Source: Microbacterium sp. KUDC0406 (GTDB lineage Bacteria; Actinomycetota; Actinomycetes; Actinomycetales; Microbacteriaceae). Taken from it: 64,000 bases of DNA. The stretch covers positions 2,914,001-2,978,000 of the forward strand of contig NZ_CP091138.1 of assembly GCF_021582875.1 (NCBI RefSeq), given 5' to 3'. Made by a program: the position numbers and the translations under genes. Positions 55,041-63,301 of this stretch are shown one piece after another. Position 1 is the stretch's first letter. Every line of letters starts with the position of its first letter. A model generated the notes under the pieces. It saw nothing but the letters and a program-made list of their open reading frames with translations, was not told the origin of the DNA and did no database searches.

Positions 55041-57220
55041 ATGACGAGTGCACAGCCCCACGCGCATGGACTAGGCATGCGCATCGCCGTGATCGTGCTC
55101 AGCATCCTGCTGGCCGCGATGGTGATCCTGTTCTTCCTCACCACCACGAAGATCGCCGCCGGTGCATCCGAACTGGCCGACGGCACGACCACCGCCAAGG
55201 ACGGATCCACCCGGCTCGCCGAGGGAGCGACGACTCTCTCGGACGGGACCGGCGACCTCGCGGCGGGCGCCGGCGACCTCGCCCACGGCGCGGCATCGGC
55301 GGAGGCCGGTGCGTCGCAGCTCGCAGCCGGCGCGACGAAGGCCGCAGCCGGCGCGACCACACTGTCGGAAGGTGCCGGCACCCTCGCCGCGGGCGCCTCG
55401 AGCGCCGCGGACGGCGCGAGCCGGCTCGACGCGGGCGCGCAGTCCGCACTCGGCGGAGCACAGGACCTGCAGGCGGGCGCCGCGAAGGCGGATGCCGGTG
55501 CGGAACTGCTGGTCGCAGGTGCGCAGACCCTGCGCGGAGGAACCGCCGACGCGGACGCCGGCGCGGAGAAGGCGCTCGCCGGCTCCCAGACGTTGCGCAT
55601 CGGTGCGTTCACCGTGCATGCCGGAACCGAGGCCGCACGGTCGGGCGCCCTGGTCATAGCCGAGAAGATGTCGCTGGCGGATGCCGGGCGCGGAAGGCCC
55701 TGTCCGGCGCGCAGCAGCTGTCCGCGGGTGCGCGGACCGCCGCGTCCGGGGCGACCGCGCTCGACGACGGCGTGCAGCAGGTCGCCGCGGGCGCGAGGTC
55801 GGTCGACCTCGGAGCTCAGCAGGCCATCGCCGGGGCCGCCGAGCTGGCCTCCGGCGCCACGACGCTCGACGGTGGTGCAGCGCAGCTCGTCGCCGGGGCG
55901 AAGTCTCTGGCCGCGGGAGTCGACGGCGCGCACCAGATCGCGGGGAAGGTGAAGTCGGGCGCCGAGGCTCTCAGCGCCGCCATCGGCGCAGCGGTCACGC
56001 CGCAGCTGGAGGCCCTCGCCGCCAACCGGGACGCCATCTCGGGTGCCGCCCAGGGAGCGCCGGCCAACTCGCAGAAGCTCGCCGACGCGCTCGCGCAGCT
56101 CGCCGACGCCGACCCGTCCAACGCGCAGTTGCAGAGCCTGAAGGCGCTGGCATTCGGACTCGACCAGCAGGTCGACGGCATCGCCGGTGCCGCAGCAGCA
56201 GCGCCGCAGCTGGCCCAGGGCACGCTCGAGGCCGCTGCCGGCGCACAGTCCGTCGCCGCGGGCGCGAACGCGCTCGTGAACGGCGACGCCGCCCAGGGCT
56301 GGCCGGGCACTATCGCCCTTGCCGACGCGGAGACCGGCGCATCCGCCTTCGCCGCAGGCGTGCAGACGCTCAAGGACGGCACGGCCCAGGTCGCCGACGG
56401 TGCTTCGAAGGTGACCGCGGGTCTGCAGCAGCTGCGCACCGAGGGCACCGCGAAGGTGTCGGCGGGCGCGGCGATGCTCGCAGAGAAGGCTCCGCTGCTG
56501 GCCGACGGCGCGGCGCAGGTCTTCGCGGGTGCGCAGGAGCTCTCCGCGGGGCTCGTCCCGCTCGCCGAGGGAACCGCACTGCTGTCGGCCGGCGCGACCG
56601 ATCTCGCCGGTGGTCTGACCGAGCTGGGAGCCGGTACGACCCGTCTCTCCGGCGGTGCGGCGACGCTGGCCGGTGGTCTGACCGAGTTGGAGGCCGGTAC
56701 GACCCGCCTATCCGGCGGTGCGGCGACCCTGGCCGGCAAGCTGTACGAACTCGAAGCCGGCACCACCCGCCTGAAGGACGGCTCGACGAAACTCGCCGGC
56801 GGTCTGCAGACGCTGTCCACCGGTGCCACGTCGCTGCACGACGGTACTGTACGCCTCGACGAGGGGGCCACACGCCTCGACGCGGGCGCCACCTCGCTGG
56901 CCGAGGGAACCGCGACGTTGCAGTCCGGGGCATCCGATCTGTCCACCGGTCTGGGCGACCTCTCCGAGGGCGCGACCGCCCTCTCCGACGGCACCCAGCA
57001 GCTGGCCACCGGCGGCGACGAGCTGAAGACCGGTGCCGCGGCGCTCGCAGAGGGCAACGGCAGGATCGCAGACGGGTCCGGCACGCTGGCGTCGGCGACG
57101 GCCGGGGCCGCGCCCTCGATGCTGCCGTGGATGCTGGGAATCGGTCTGGCCGGCCTCATCGCGATCGGCTTCTGGGTCGGGCATCGCGTCAGCCACCGGC
57201 GCGCGCTCGCCGCGGCCTGA
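55041..57220 (+). pseudogene. YhgE/Pip-like repeat-rich membrane protein, frameshift at 55686-55688
   Basis: About 727 residues when restored. A single N-terminal membrane helix (~13-33), then ~640 residues of short G-A/T-x-x-L repeats ('LAAGATKAAAGA', 'GGLTELEAGTTRLSGG') forming a long heptad-like rod, and a C-terminal helix (WMLGIGLAGLIAIGFWVGH). One G is missing in the GGG run at 55686-55688; with it the text reads ADAGARKALSGAQQ. ATG 55041 follows AGGAG. Similar repeats occur in YhgE/Pip proteins of Gram-positive secretion loci; whether this one is connected to a secretion system is unknown. Confidence 0.72.
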
Positions 57221-57226
57221 CCGGGA

Positions 57227-57292
57227 GCGATTCGAATCGCGCAATCGGCTCGATCTCGAACTCGCATTCAGCCGGTTGCGCGATTCGAACGC
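57227..57292 (+). terminator. Long hairpin after the repeat-rich gene
   Basis: A ~23-bp near-perfect stem (57227-57250 with 57270-57292), 19-nt loop. The arms contain the palindrome GCGATTCGAATCGC (57227-57240). Starts 7 bp after the stop at 57220. Confidence 0.65.
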
Positions 57293-57305
57293 GGTGCGCG
57301 ACGCC

Positions 57306-57343
57306 GGAATCCGCTCTGGGCAGACCCGCCCAGAGCGGATTCC
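57306..57343 (+). terminator. Second hairpin upstream of the clpP pair
   Basis: Perfect 16-bp stem (57306-57321 with 57328-57343), 6-nt loop, ~38 bp before the ClpP ATG. Either a second terminator or a 5'-leader structure of the clpP operon. Confidence 0.6.
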
Positions 57344-57380
57344 CGCGCGTGGGGCGCGCATCGCGACGCATCCTGAACGC

Positions 57381-58001
57381 ATGACCGATGAGAAAGCCGT
57401 ACCGCAGTTCGGGCCCGACGCCCGCCGGGCGCTGTATCACGAGCGCGTCCTCGTGCTCGATGGCGTGCTCGACGACGACAACGGCGCCCTGCTGATGACC
57501 CAGCTCCTCGCGCTCGCCGCAGAGGACCCGATGACCGACATCGCTCTGTGGATCCATTCCCCGGGCGGTTCGGTGCCATCGATGCTCGCGATCCGCGACA
57601 TCATGCGCACCATTCCCAACGACGTCGCGACCGTCGCCCTCGGGCTCGCGTGCAGCGCCGGGCAGTTCCTGCTCTCCGCCGGGACCAGGGGCAAGCGCAA
57701 GGCACTGCCGCACGCCCGCATCCTGCTGCACCAGGGGTCCTCCGGCATCGGCGGATCTGCCGTCGAGATCGAGGTGCAGGCCGACGACCTGCGGCACATG
57801 CGCGACACCGTGCTCGGCATCATCTCGGACGACACCGCTCAGCCGGTGGAGAAGGTGTTCGAGGACTCGCTGCACGACCACTGGTACACCGTCGGCGAAG
57901 CCCTGGAATACGGGTTCATCGACGCTGTCGTGGCATCCATCGCCGACGTCTATCCGCGCAGGCGATCGCGGATCGGGCTCGGGGCGGAGGCGGCGGCATG
58001 A
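57381..58001 (+). CDS. clpP: ClpP-like protease subunit, catalytic Ser present
   Basis: 206 residues. ClpP fold with IHSPGGSV (~55-62, substrate-strand region), Ser in LACSAGQFLLSAG (S92) and catalytic His in ARILLHQ (H117). Presumed to form a tetradecamer with an ATPase partner (ClpX/ClpC) encoded elsewhere. ATG 57381. The stop overlaps the next clpP-like gene in ATGA, so the two subunits are made together in near-equal amounts. Confidence 0.88.
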   Translation: MTDEKAVPQFGPDARRALYHERVLVLDGVLDDDNGALLMTQLLALAAEDPMTDIALWIHSPGGSVPSMLAIRDIMRTIPNDVATVALGLACSAGQFLLSAGTRGKRKALPHARILLHQGSSGIGGSAVEIEVQADDLRHMRDTVLGIISDDTAQPVEKVFEDSLHDHWYTVGEALEYGFIDAVVASIADVYPRRRSRIGLGAEAAA

Positions 58002-58585
58002 GCGGCTACACGATCCCCAACGTCATCTCGCAGAACCCGCGCGGCGACCGGATCATGGACGTCTACTCGAACCTGCTCGCCGAGCGGATCGTCTACCTCG
58101 GCACCGAGATCGACGCGGGCGTCGCGAACACGATCATCGCCCAGCTGCTGCACCTCGACTCGGCCTCGCCCGACACCGACGTGCAGTTCACCATCAACTG
58201 CGCCGGCGGCGATCCGAGTGCGGCACTGGCGATCTACGACACGATGCAGCACATCCGGCCGCGGGTCTCGACGACCTGCGTCGGGCAGGCGATCGGCCCG
58301 GGCGCGATCCTGCTCGCCGCCGGCGCGCCCGGCATGCGCTCGGCGCTGCCGCACGCTCGGATGGTGCTGCACCAGCCCGCCGCGCAGACTCGCGGCACCG
58401 TGCCCGACCTGATCCTCGCCGCCGACGAGGTGGTACGGGTGCGCAGCGAGATGGAGAACGTGCTCGCGCAGCACACCGACCGCACCGTCGAGGTGCTGCG
58501 CGCCGACACCGACCGCGACCGCGTGCTCACCGCTGCAGCCGCCGTGGAGTACGGCCTGATCGATCAGGTGCTCGGCCCGCGGTAG
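57998..58585 (+). CDS. ClpP-like subunit lacking catalytic Ser
   Basis: 195 residues. Same fold (FTINCAGGDPSAALAIYDTM, SALPHARMVLHQP), but where ClpP has GQAASMGA this has GQAIGPGA: the Ser is Gly100. His and an EYGLID end remain. A degenerate partner subunit, analogous in idea to ClpR, likely forms a mixed ring with the first gene's product. Confidence 0.85.
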   Translation: MSGYTIPNVISQNPRGDRIMDVYSNLLAERIVYLGTEIDAGVANTIIAQLLHLDSASPDTDVQFTINCAGGDPSAALAIYDTMQHIRPRVSTTCVGQAIGPGAILLAAGAPGMRSALPHARMVLHQPAAQTRGTVPDLILAADEVVRVRSEMENVLAQHTDRTVEVLRADTDRDRVLTAAAAVEYGLIDQVLGPR

Positions 58586-58610
58586 CCGCCCGCGAGATTC
58601 CGCCCCGTTG

Positions 58611-58652
58611 CCGAGACCCCGCCTGAATGACGTCGCTCAGGCGGGTTCTCGG
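58611..58652 (+). terminator. Terminator after the clpP pair
   Basis: Near-perfect 16-bp stem (58611-58626 with 58637-58652), one mismatch, 10-nt loop, 26 bp after the stop. Confidence 0.7.
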
Positions 58653-58671
58653 CACACAGCGGGGGTGTCGA

Positions 58672-58710
58672 CGTTCCCCGGTCGTTGAGCGAGCGGAGCG
58701 AGACGAAACG
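58672..58710. repeat. Extragenic palindromic repeat of Microbacteriaceae type
   Basis: Contains GAGCGAGCGGAGCGAGAC with flanking CGTT/AACG. I remember this motif as a recurrent intergenic element in Microbacteriaceae; only one copy is in this window, so repetition cannot be shown here. Confidence 0.45.
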
Positions 58711-58762
58711 TCGTGACCCTCTTGCCGGAGGTGAGAGCGTTCGTCTCGGTCGCTGGGGTGTC

Positions 58763-59089
58763 TCAGGCCGCGAGAGCGAAGGCGCCCGGAGCCTGACGGA
58801 CCGGTGCGGCGGCGGGGGAGAGTCCCTCGGCCACCGCGGTGGTCAGATCGAGCAGACTGAGGTCGAGCGCGCCGGCGACGGCCGCCATCATCTCGCTGGA
58901 CGGATCCTTCATCCCGCGCTCGATCTCGGACAGGTACTGCGGAGAGATGCCGGCGGCATCCGCCGTCTCGGTGAGCGTGTCTCCGCGCTCGTGCCGTCGC
59001 CGGCGCAGCTCCGCGCCGATGAGCTGCCGCCAGAGCGGTTCCGGATCGCGCGGTGCGCGGGGCTGGGGGAACGGGACGATCTCGGCCAT
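58763..59089 (-). CDS. ClgR/PopR-like XRE regulator
   Basis: 108 residues. The helix-turn-helix LIGAELRRRRHERGDTLTET then ISPQYLSEIERGMKDPSSEM matches the ClgR family (YLSEIERG.K.PSSE), activators of clp protease genes in actinobacteria. Convergent with the clpP pair, so it is a likely regulator of it and of other proteostasis genes. C-terminal Ala-rich end (AFALAA) resembles a degradation tag, as ClgR is itself a Clp substrate in some species. Confidence 0.8.
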   Translation of the reverse strand: MAEIVPFPQPRAPRDPEPLWRQLIGAELRRRRHERGDTLTETADAAGISPQYLSEIERGMKDPSSEMMAAVAGALDLSLLDLTTAVAEGLSPAAAPVRQAPGAFALAA

Positions 59090-59179
59090 GCTTCACGGTA
59101 AGCCGCCCGGATTCGCGGCATCCACTCTTTCCGCTCTGAGCAGAAGCCGGTGAGGAACGCCTCCCAGGCGGATGCCGGG

Positions 59180-59542
59180 TCAGCTGACCGTGTGCCCCGC
59201 GGCGGCCAGTGCGACCGCCGCGTCGTCGATGCGATCGCTCGGCACGAGGACGAGATCGGCGTTGAACGTCGATGCGACGAACACGGGGACACCCGCATCT
59301 GCGAGCGGGGCGAGCAGGCTCGCCAGCATGCCCGGCACGTCGAGCCCGTGCTGCTCGTCGCCGCTGTAGAGCGCCGTCCAGCGCTCCTGCTCTGCGGCGT
59401 CTGCCTCGACGACGGCGGTCAGGCCCTCGGGGGCGCGGACGAGCGCCAGCCACGGACTGCTCAGCGCCTCCTGCTCGGTCAGCCTTCGGATCGCGTAGTC
59501 GGACGGAAGCGCGCGAAGCGACTGATGGGCGGTGGTGGGCAT
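59180..59542 (-). CDS. ACT-domain-like small protein
   Basis: 120 residues from ATG 59542. Two alpha/beta ACT-like halves: 'WLALVRAPEGLTAVVEA' and 'GVPVFVASTFNADLVLVP...AAVALAAAGHTV'. Such free-standing proteins may bind amino acids. Function unknown. Confidence 0.75.
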   Translation of the reverse strand: MPTTAHQSLRALPSDYAIRRLTEQEALSSPWLALVRAPEGLTAVVEADAAEQERWTALYSGDEQHGLDVPGMLASLLAPLADAGVPVFVASTFNADLVLVPSDRIDDAAVALAAAGHTVS

Positions 59543-59568
59543 CGGCCGAGAGTAGCGCATCGCCGAGG

Positions 59569-60551
59569 TCAGCGCTCCTCGAGCGGTGAGCCCTGCCGTG
59601 ATCGGCGACGCGTCGGCGACGTGACCGCGTGCGCGAGGCCGATCGTCAGCCACCAGCCGCCCAGCCACACGAACGCGAGCATGAGGATGCCCCCGGCGGT
59701 CAGACCGGCGACCAGCACCGCCAGGCCGATGGCCGCGAGCACCCAGCCGGCAGCGCGGCGACCGAGCGCGACCAGCACGCCGAGGGCGACGATGCCCGCG
59801 AGCATCACCCATCCCCAGAACTCGACCCCGATGCTCGGGCCGCTGCCGACTTCGGTGTACGTGGAGTAGCGGTAGGGCACCCCGAAGCGGAACGGCAGGC
59901 CGAGGGCGGCGACGGCGAGCGACGGTGCAGCCGCGAGCACGCCGCCGCCGATGCGCCAACCGAGTCCGAAGCCCTTTCCGCGCAGACGCATCCACACGAG
60001 GAGAGCGGCCCAGGCGAGCATCGTCGACGGGGCGAAGAAGCCGCCGATGGTGGAGAAGGTGATGGCGGCGATCGCGGTGAGCGCCACGGCGACGATCGCG
60101 GTCACGGCCGTGCGCGCGGAGCGTGGCGTGAGGAGGGGGATCGCGCAGGCGACGGCGGGGACGAGCGCCAGCAGCGCGTCGCCGAGCCCGCCGCCGTCGG
60201 CGAACGTCGTGCCGTCCGCGAAGCGCATGCCGAACATGCTGCTGGGCATGAGGAAGGCCACCACCACGCCGGTCACGACCGCAGCGCCGACGGCGGTGCC
60301 CTGCAGCGCCCGCCAGGCGGCGTCCGCCCGGGCGCGCGCGGCGCCCTCGCCGGCGCCGAACTCCTCCCGGGCCCGCTCTGCGATCTCGGCGGGCGATCCC
60401 AGCCCGGCGACCGTCTCGTCGATGGGCCTGCCGAGGTCCGCGGCATCCGCGAAGTGTCCGCGCAGGTCGTCGAGAACGGTCTGCCGGTGTGAGGGGCGAT
60501 GCCGCGCAGCATCCGCGCGACATCCTGCAGGTACTTCTCCTCGGTGGTCAT
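59569..60551 (-). pseudogene. Membrane protein with PadR-associated N-terminal domain, frameshift at ~60488
   Basis: About 327 residues when restored. The N-terminal MTTEEKYLQDVARMLRGIAPH then breaks. One added base yields RQTVLDDLRGHFADAADLG and GLGSPAEIAERAREEFG, the 'permease prefix'/HAAS-like helical domain that PadR-linked membrane proteins carry. About seven to eight membrane helices follow. Translationally coupled to the PadR gene (TCAT 60548-60551 on the plus strand). Confidence 0.75.
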
Positions 60552-60886
60552 GGTGCTCCCTCCAGCACGGCATCGACCTCGGCGCCGATGGTGCGCCAGA
60601 CGTCGGCGAACACGCGCAGCTGCGCGGATCCCGCGGGTGTGATCGTGTAGTAGCGGCGTGGTCGTCCGCCGCCGACGGCCTCGGTGCGGGTGTCGACCAG
60701 ACCGCCGTCGCGCATCCGCGCCAGCAGGGGGTAGAGGCTTCCCTCGCTCGCGATCAGCCCGCGGCCCTGCAGGTCGGTGGCGAGCTCGAGCCCGTACCGC
60801 TCCGAAGTCGCGAGCAGGGCGAGCACGCAGTACTCCAGCACCCCCTTGCGGAGGTTCGTGGCGATGCGCTCGGCGTTCGCGGACAT
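60548..60886 (-). CDS. PadR-family transcriptional regulator
   Basis: 112 residues, ATG 60886. Winged-helix core LRKGVLEYCVLALLATSERYG (two parts) and LYPLLARMRDGGLVDTR, RRYYTITPAG. A repressor of the downstream membrane protein and of itself, judged by the operator-like palindrome 28 bp upstream. Confidence 0.92.
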   Translation of the reverse strand: MSANAERIATNLRKGVLEYCVLALLATSERYGLELATDLQGRGLIASEGSLYPLLARMRDGGLVDTRTEAVGGGRPRRYYTITPAGSAQLRVFADVWRTIGAEVDAVLEGAP

Positions 60887-60913
60887 GTCCAGAACGATAA
60901 CCTTGTGAAGCAA

Positions 60914-60925
60914 GTATTGCAATAC
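60914..60925 (-). promoter_or_regulatory. PadR operator-like palindrome
   Basis: GTATTGCAATAC, a perfect 12-bp palindrome overlapping a TTGCAA -35 that is 17 bp from TATCGT on the minus strand. Fits PadR-type ATAC/GTAT operators. May also affect the divergent gene at 61011. Confidence 0.65.
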
Positions 60926-61010
60926 AAGGATGCGACGGGGGTCGACATCCGGCCCGAGCTTTCCCATAGGGTTCGCGGCGTAGACTGGTGTGGACTTCCG
61001 GAGGACCGTC

Positions 61011-61640
61011 ATGCCCGCCCCTACGCGCACGCTCGGAGTGCGTCACCTGCAGCTGTTCCGCGCCGCGCTCGCGGCGATCGCGGCGCTCATGGTGACGTTC
61101 TCGAACGACCACTCCGCGCAGGTCGGGCTCGCGATCTTCTCAGGCTACGCGATCGCCTCGTCGCTCGTGCTCGTGCTGTCGGCCTGGCTGGTGTACCCCG
61201 AGGGCAAGCGCTGGTGGGTGCTCGTCGTCGGTTCGTTCGACTTCATCGCGGGCATGGTCGCCGGCGTCCCGTCGCTGCGCACCGATGACATGTTCTTCGC
61301 GCTCGTCATCTCGTGGGCTCTGGTCACGGGCGTCTTCGAGCTCGCCGCCGGATTCCGGCTCAAGGGGTACGACGGCGCCCGCGACCAGATCATCACCGGT
61401 GCGCTGGGCATCCTGCTCGGCATCCTGCTGCTGGTGATCCCGGCCGGGTTCCTGCAGACCTACACCATCGAAGAGGCGGGGACGTTCGAGCTCACCGGCA
61501 TCATCCTCGGGGTGGGGATGTTCGGCGGCTACGCCGCCATCGTCGCGGTGCTGCTCGGCATCGCCGGGCTCACGCCGCGCCCCGCGGATGCCGAGACCAC
61601 GGCCTCCGTCGCCGAGGCCGATCGTGGAGGAGTGTCATGA
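61011..61640 (+). CDS. DUF308/HdeD-like membrane protein
   Basis: 209 residues, ATG 61011 after GGAGGA. Six membrane segments with the pairwise pattern of HdeD/DUF308 proteins (DFIAGMVAGVPSL, ALVTGVFELAAGFRL, GALGILLGILLLVIPA). Acid-stress function is known for HdeD; not implied here. Coupled by ATGA to the next gene. Confidence 0.78.
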   Translation: MPAPTRTLGVRHLQLFRAALAAIAALMVTFSNDHSAQVGLAIFSGYAIASSLVLVLSAWLVYPEGKRWWVLVVGSFDFIAGMVAGVPSLRTDDMFFALVISWALVTGVFELAAGFRLKGYDGARDQIITGALGILLGILLLVIPAGFLQTYTIEEAGTFELTGIILGVGMFGGYAAIVAVLLGIAGLTPRPADAETTASVAEADRGGVS

Positions 61641-62074
61641 CCGACCACAAGCCGACCCGTCGCGAGATCATGAAGCCGATGCAGCTGGTGGGCATCGCGC
61701 TCGTCGCCGGTGTGTTCGCCGGCATCGTCACGATGGTCTCGACCGGCGCGTTCACCGATCGCGTCAACAGCGCGATCGCGCACGGCACCTACGAGGGCAT
61801 GCCGCCGATCACCCTCGGCCTGGTGGTCGCCGGCGGTGCGTTCATCGTGACGCTGCTCGGCATCGCGCTGCTCATGCTCGCGGTCGACCCGTCCGACGTC
61901 GTCAAGCGTCACGACACCCCGGTGCTGTACGACCCCGAGACGCCCGACGCGCCGGCATCCGGTCCGCTCCTCAACGCCGACGGCACCCAGGCCGACCCGG
62001 CGGCCGACCCGCAGGTCGACCCGGCGGCCGATCCCCAGGCCGACCCGGCGAAGCCGGACGCCCCCACGGCCTGA
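61637..62074 (+). CDS. Membrane protein with repeated Pro-Ala-Asp tail
   Basis: 145 residues. Two membrane segments (about 14-36 and 58-82), then an acidic tail with repeats ADPAADPQ, VDPAADPQ and ADPAKPD. Probably an inner-membrane accessory of the DUF308 protein, with which it is coupled. Confidence 0.65.
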   Translation: MTDHKPTRREIMKPMQLVGIALVAGVFAGIVTMVSTGAFTDRVNSAIAHGTYEGMPPITLGLVVAGGAFIVTLLGIALLMLAVDPSDVVKRHDTPVLYDPETPDAPASGPLLNADGTQADPAADPQVDPAADPQADPAKPDAPTA

Positions 62075-62082
62075 CGCTCTTC

Positions 62083-62147
62083 CCGCTCCGGTCTCGACGG
62101 ATGCGGGTGCTGCGGCCGAAGACCCGCAACGAGCGAGACCGGAGCGG
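62083..62147. terminator. Compound hairpin between convergent genes
   Basis: Perfect 14-bp outer stem (62083-62096 with 62134-62147) plus an inner 7-bp stem (62102-62108 with 62122-62128). Serves both neighbours. Confidence 0.7.
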
Positions 62148-62153
62148 TCGGGC

Positions 62154-63206
62154 TCACCCCTCGGGGAACCGCAGCTGCAGGAGCCTGTCGTCGCCGTCGT
62201 GAGGCGTACCTCGTCCGTCGGTGTTGTTGGTGAGCAGCCAGATCGTGCCGTCGGGGCCGGGAAGCACATCTCGCAGGCGGCCGTACTCACCGGTGAAGAG
62301 CGACCAGCTTTCCGCTGACCGCACCGCCCAGAGCCGCTCGCCGCGCAGCCCCGCGACGACCACAATGCCGTCGATCACGGCGACTCCGCTCGGGCTCGCC
62401 TCCTCGGGTGGCCACTGCGCGACAGGGTCGACGAACCCGTCGGCGCCCGCGATGCCCTCGTGCAGCGGCCAGCCGTAGTTGCCGCCCGGCTTGACGCGGT
62501 TCAGCTCGTCCCAGGTGTCCTGCCCGAACTCGCTCGCCCACATCGTGCCGTCGGCCTTCCAGGCGAGGCCCTGCACGTTGCGGTGTCCCAGGGAGTACAC
62601 CGGCGTGCCGAAGGGGTTGCCCGGCGCCGGATCCCCCTCGGGTGTGACGCGCAGGATCTTGCCGCCCAGATAGTCGGGATCCTGTGCCCGCTCGCGCTGA
62701 CCGGCGTCGCCGGTGCCGATGTACAGCATCCCGTCCGGGCCGAACGCGATCCGTCCGCCATCGTGGTTGGCGGCTCTGGGGATCCCGTCGATCACCGTCT
62801 CCGGTGCGCCGAGGCCGCGTGAACCCGGTTCGCCGGTGATCGGCATCCGCACGACCCGGTTGTCGTCCGCGGTCGCGTGATACGCGTAGAGCATTCCGTC
62901 CCGCACGGCCAGGCCGTTCAGTCCGGCCTCACCGCCCGAGACCACGTCGGGCACGGTGCCCGCGGTGCGCTGCTGTCCCATCGGCGTGATCTCGATGATC
63001 TTCCCGTCGTCGCGCTGCGAGATCAGGGCGCCCCCGTCGTCGAGGCGCACGACCGACCACGGGGCGTCCAGCCCCTGGGCGAGCGTCCTCACCGTCGCCG
63101 TCGGAGTGCCCACGTCAGAAGGCGGGGCAGGATCCGTCGCCGTGCACCCGGTGAGGACGAGCGCGGCCAGCGCCATTCCGGCGGCGGCGCAGCGGATGCT
63201 TCTCAT
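62154..63206 (-). CDS. PQQ-dependent sugar dehydrogenase-like lipoprotein
   Basis: 350 residues. Lipobox LTGC (Cys ~21). Six-bladed GSDH/sorbosone dehydrogenase propeller: LDAPWSVVRLDDG, NHDGGRIAFGPDGMLYIGTGDAG (two parts), GHRNVQGLAWKADGTMWASEFGQ and DELNRVKPGGNYGWP. The GHRN and GNYGWP blocks hold the cofactor/Ca2+-site residues. Oxidises aldose sugars outside the cell if PQQ is available. Confidence 0.88.
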   Translation of the reverse strand: MRSIRCAAAGMALAALVLTGCTATDPAPPSDVGTPTATVRTLAQGLDAPWSVVRLDDGGALISQRDDGKIIEITPMGQQRTAGTVPDVVSGGEAGLNGLAVRDGMLYAYHATADDNRVVRMPITGEPGSRGLGAPETVIDGIPRAANHDGGRIAFGPDGMLYIGTGDAGQRERAQDPDYLGGKILRVTPEGDPAPGNPFGTPVYSLGHRNVQGLAWKADGTMWASEFGQDTWDELNRVKPGGNYGWPLHEGIAGADGFVDPVAQWPPEEASPSGVAVIDGIVVVAGLRGERLWAVRSAESWSLFTGEYGRLRDVLPGPDGTIWLLTNNTDGRGTPHDGDDRLLQLRFPEG

Positions 63207-63301
63207 GTCGGCCTCCCGGCCTCCAGCATCCCTCGGCCGGCGTGCCCGCGGACGAATAGGTACCCAGTCGTGACCTGGAGCGGGTCCCTACGGGATGCCG
63301 C

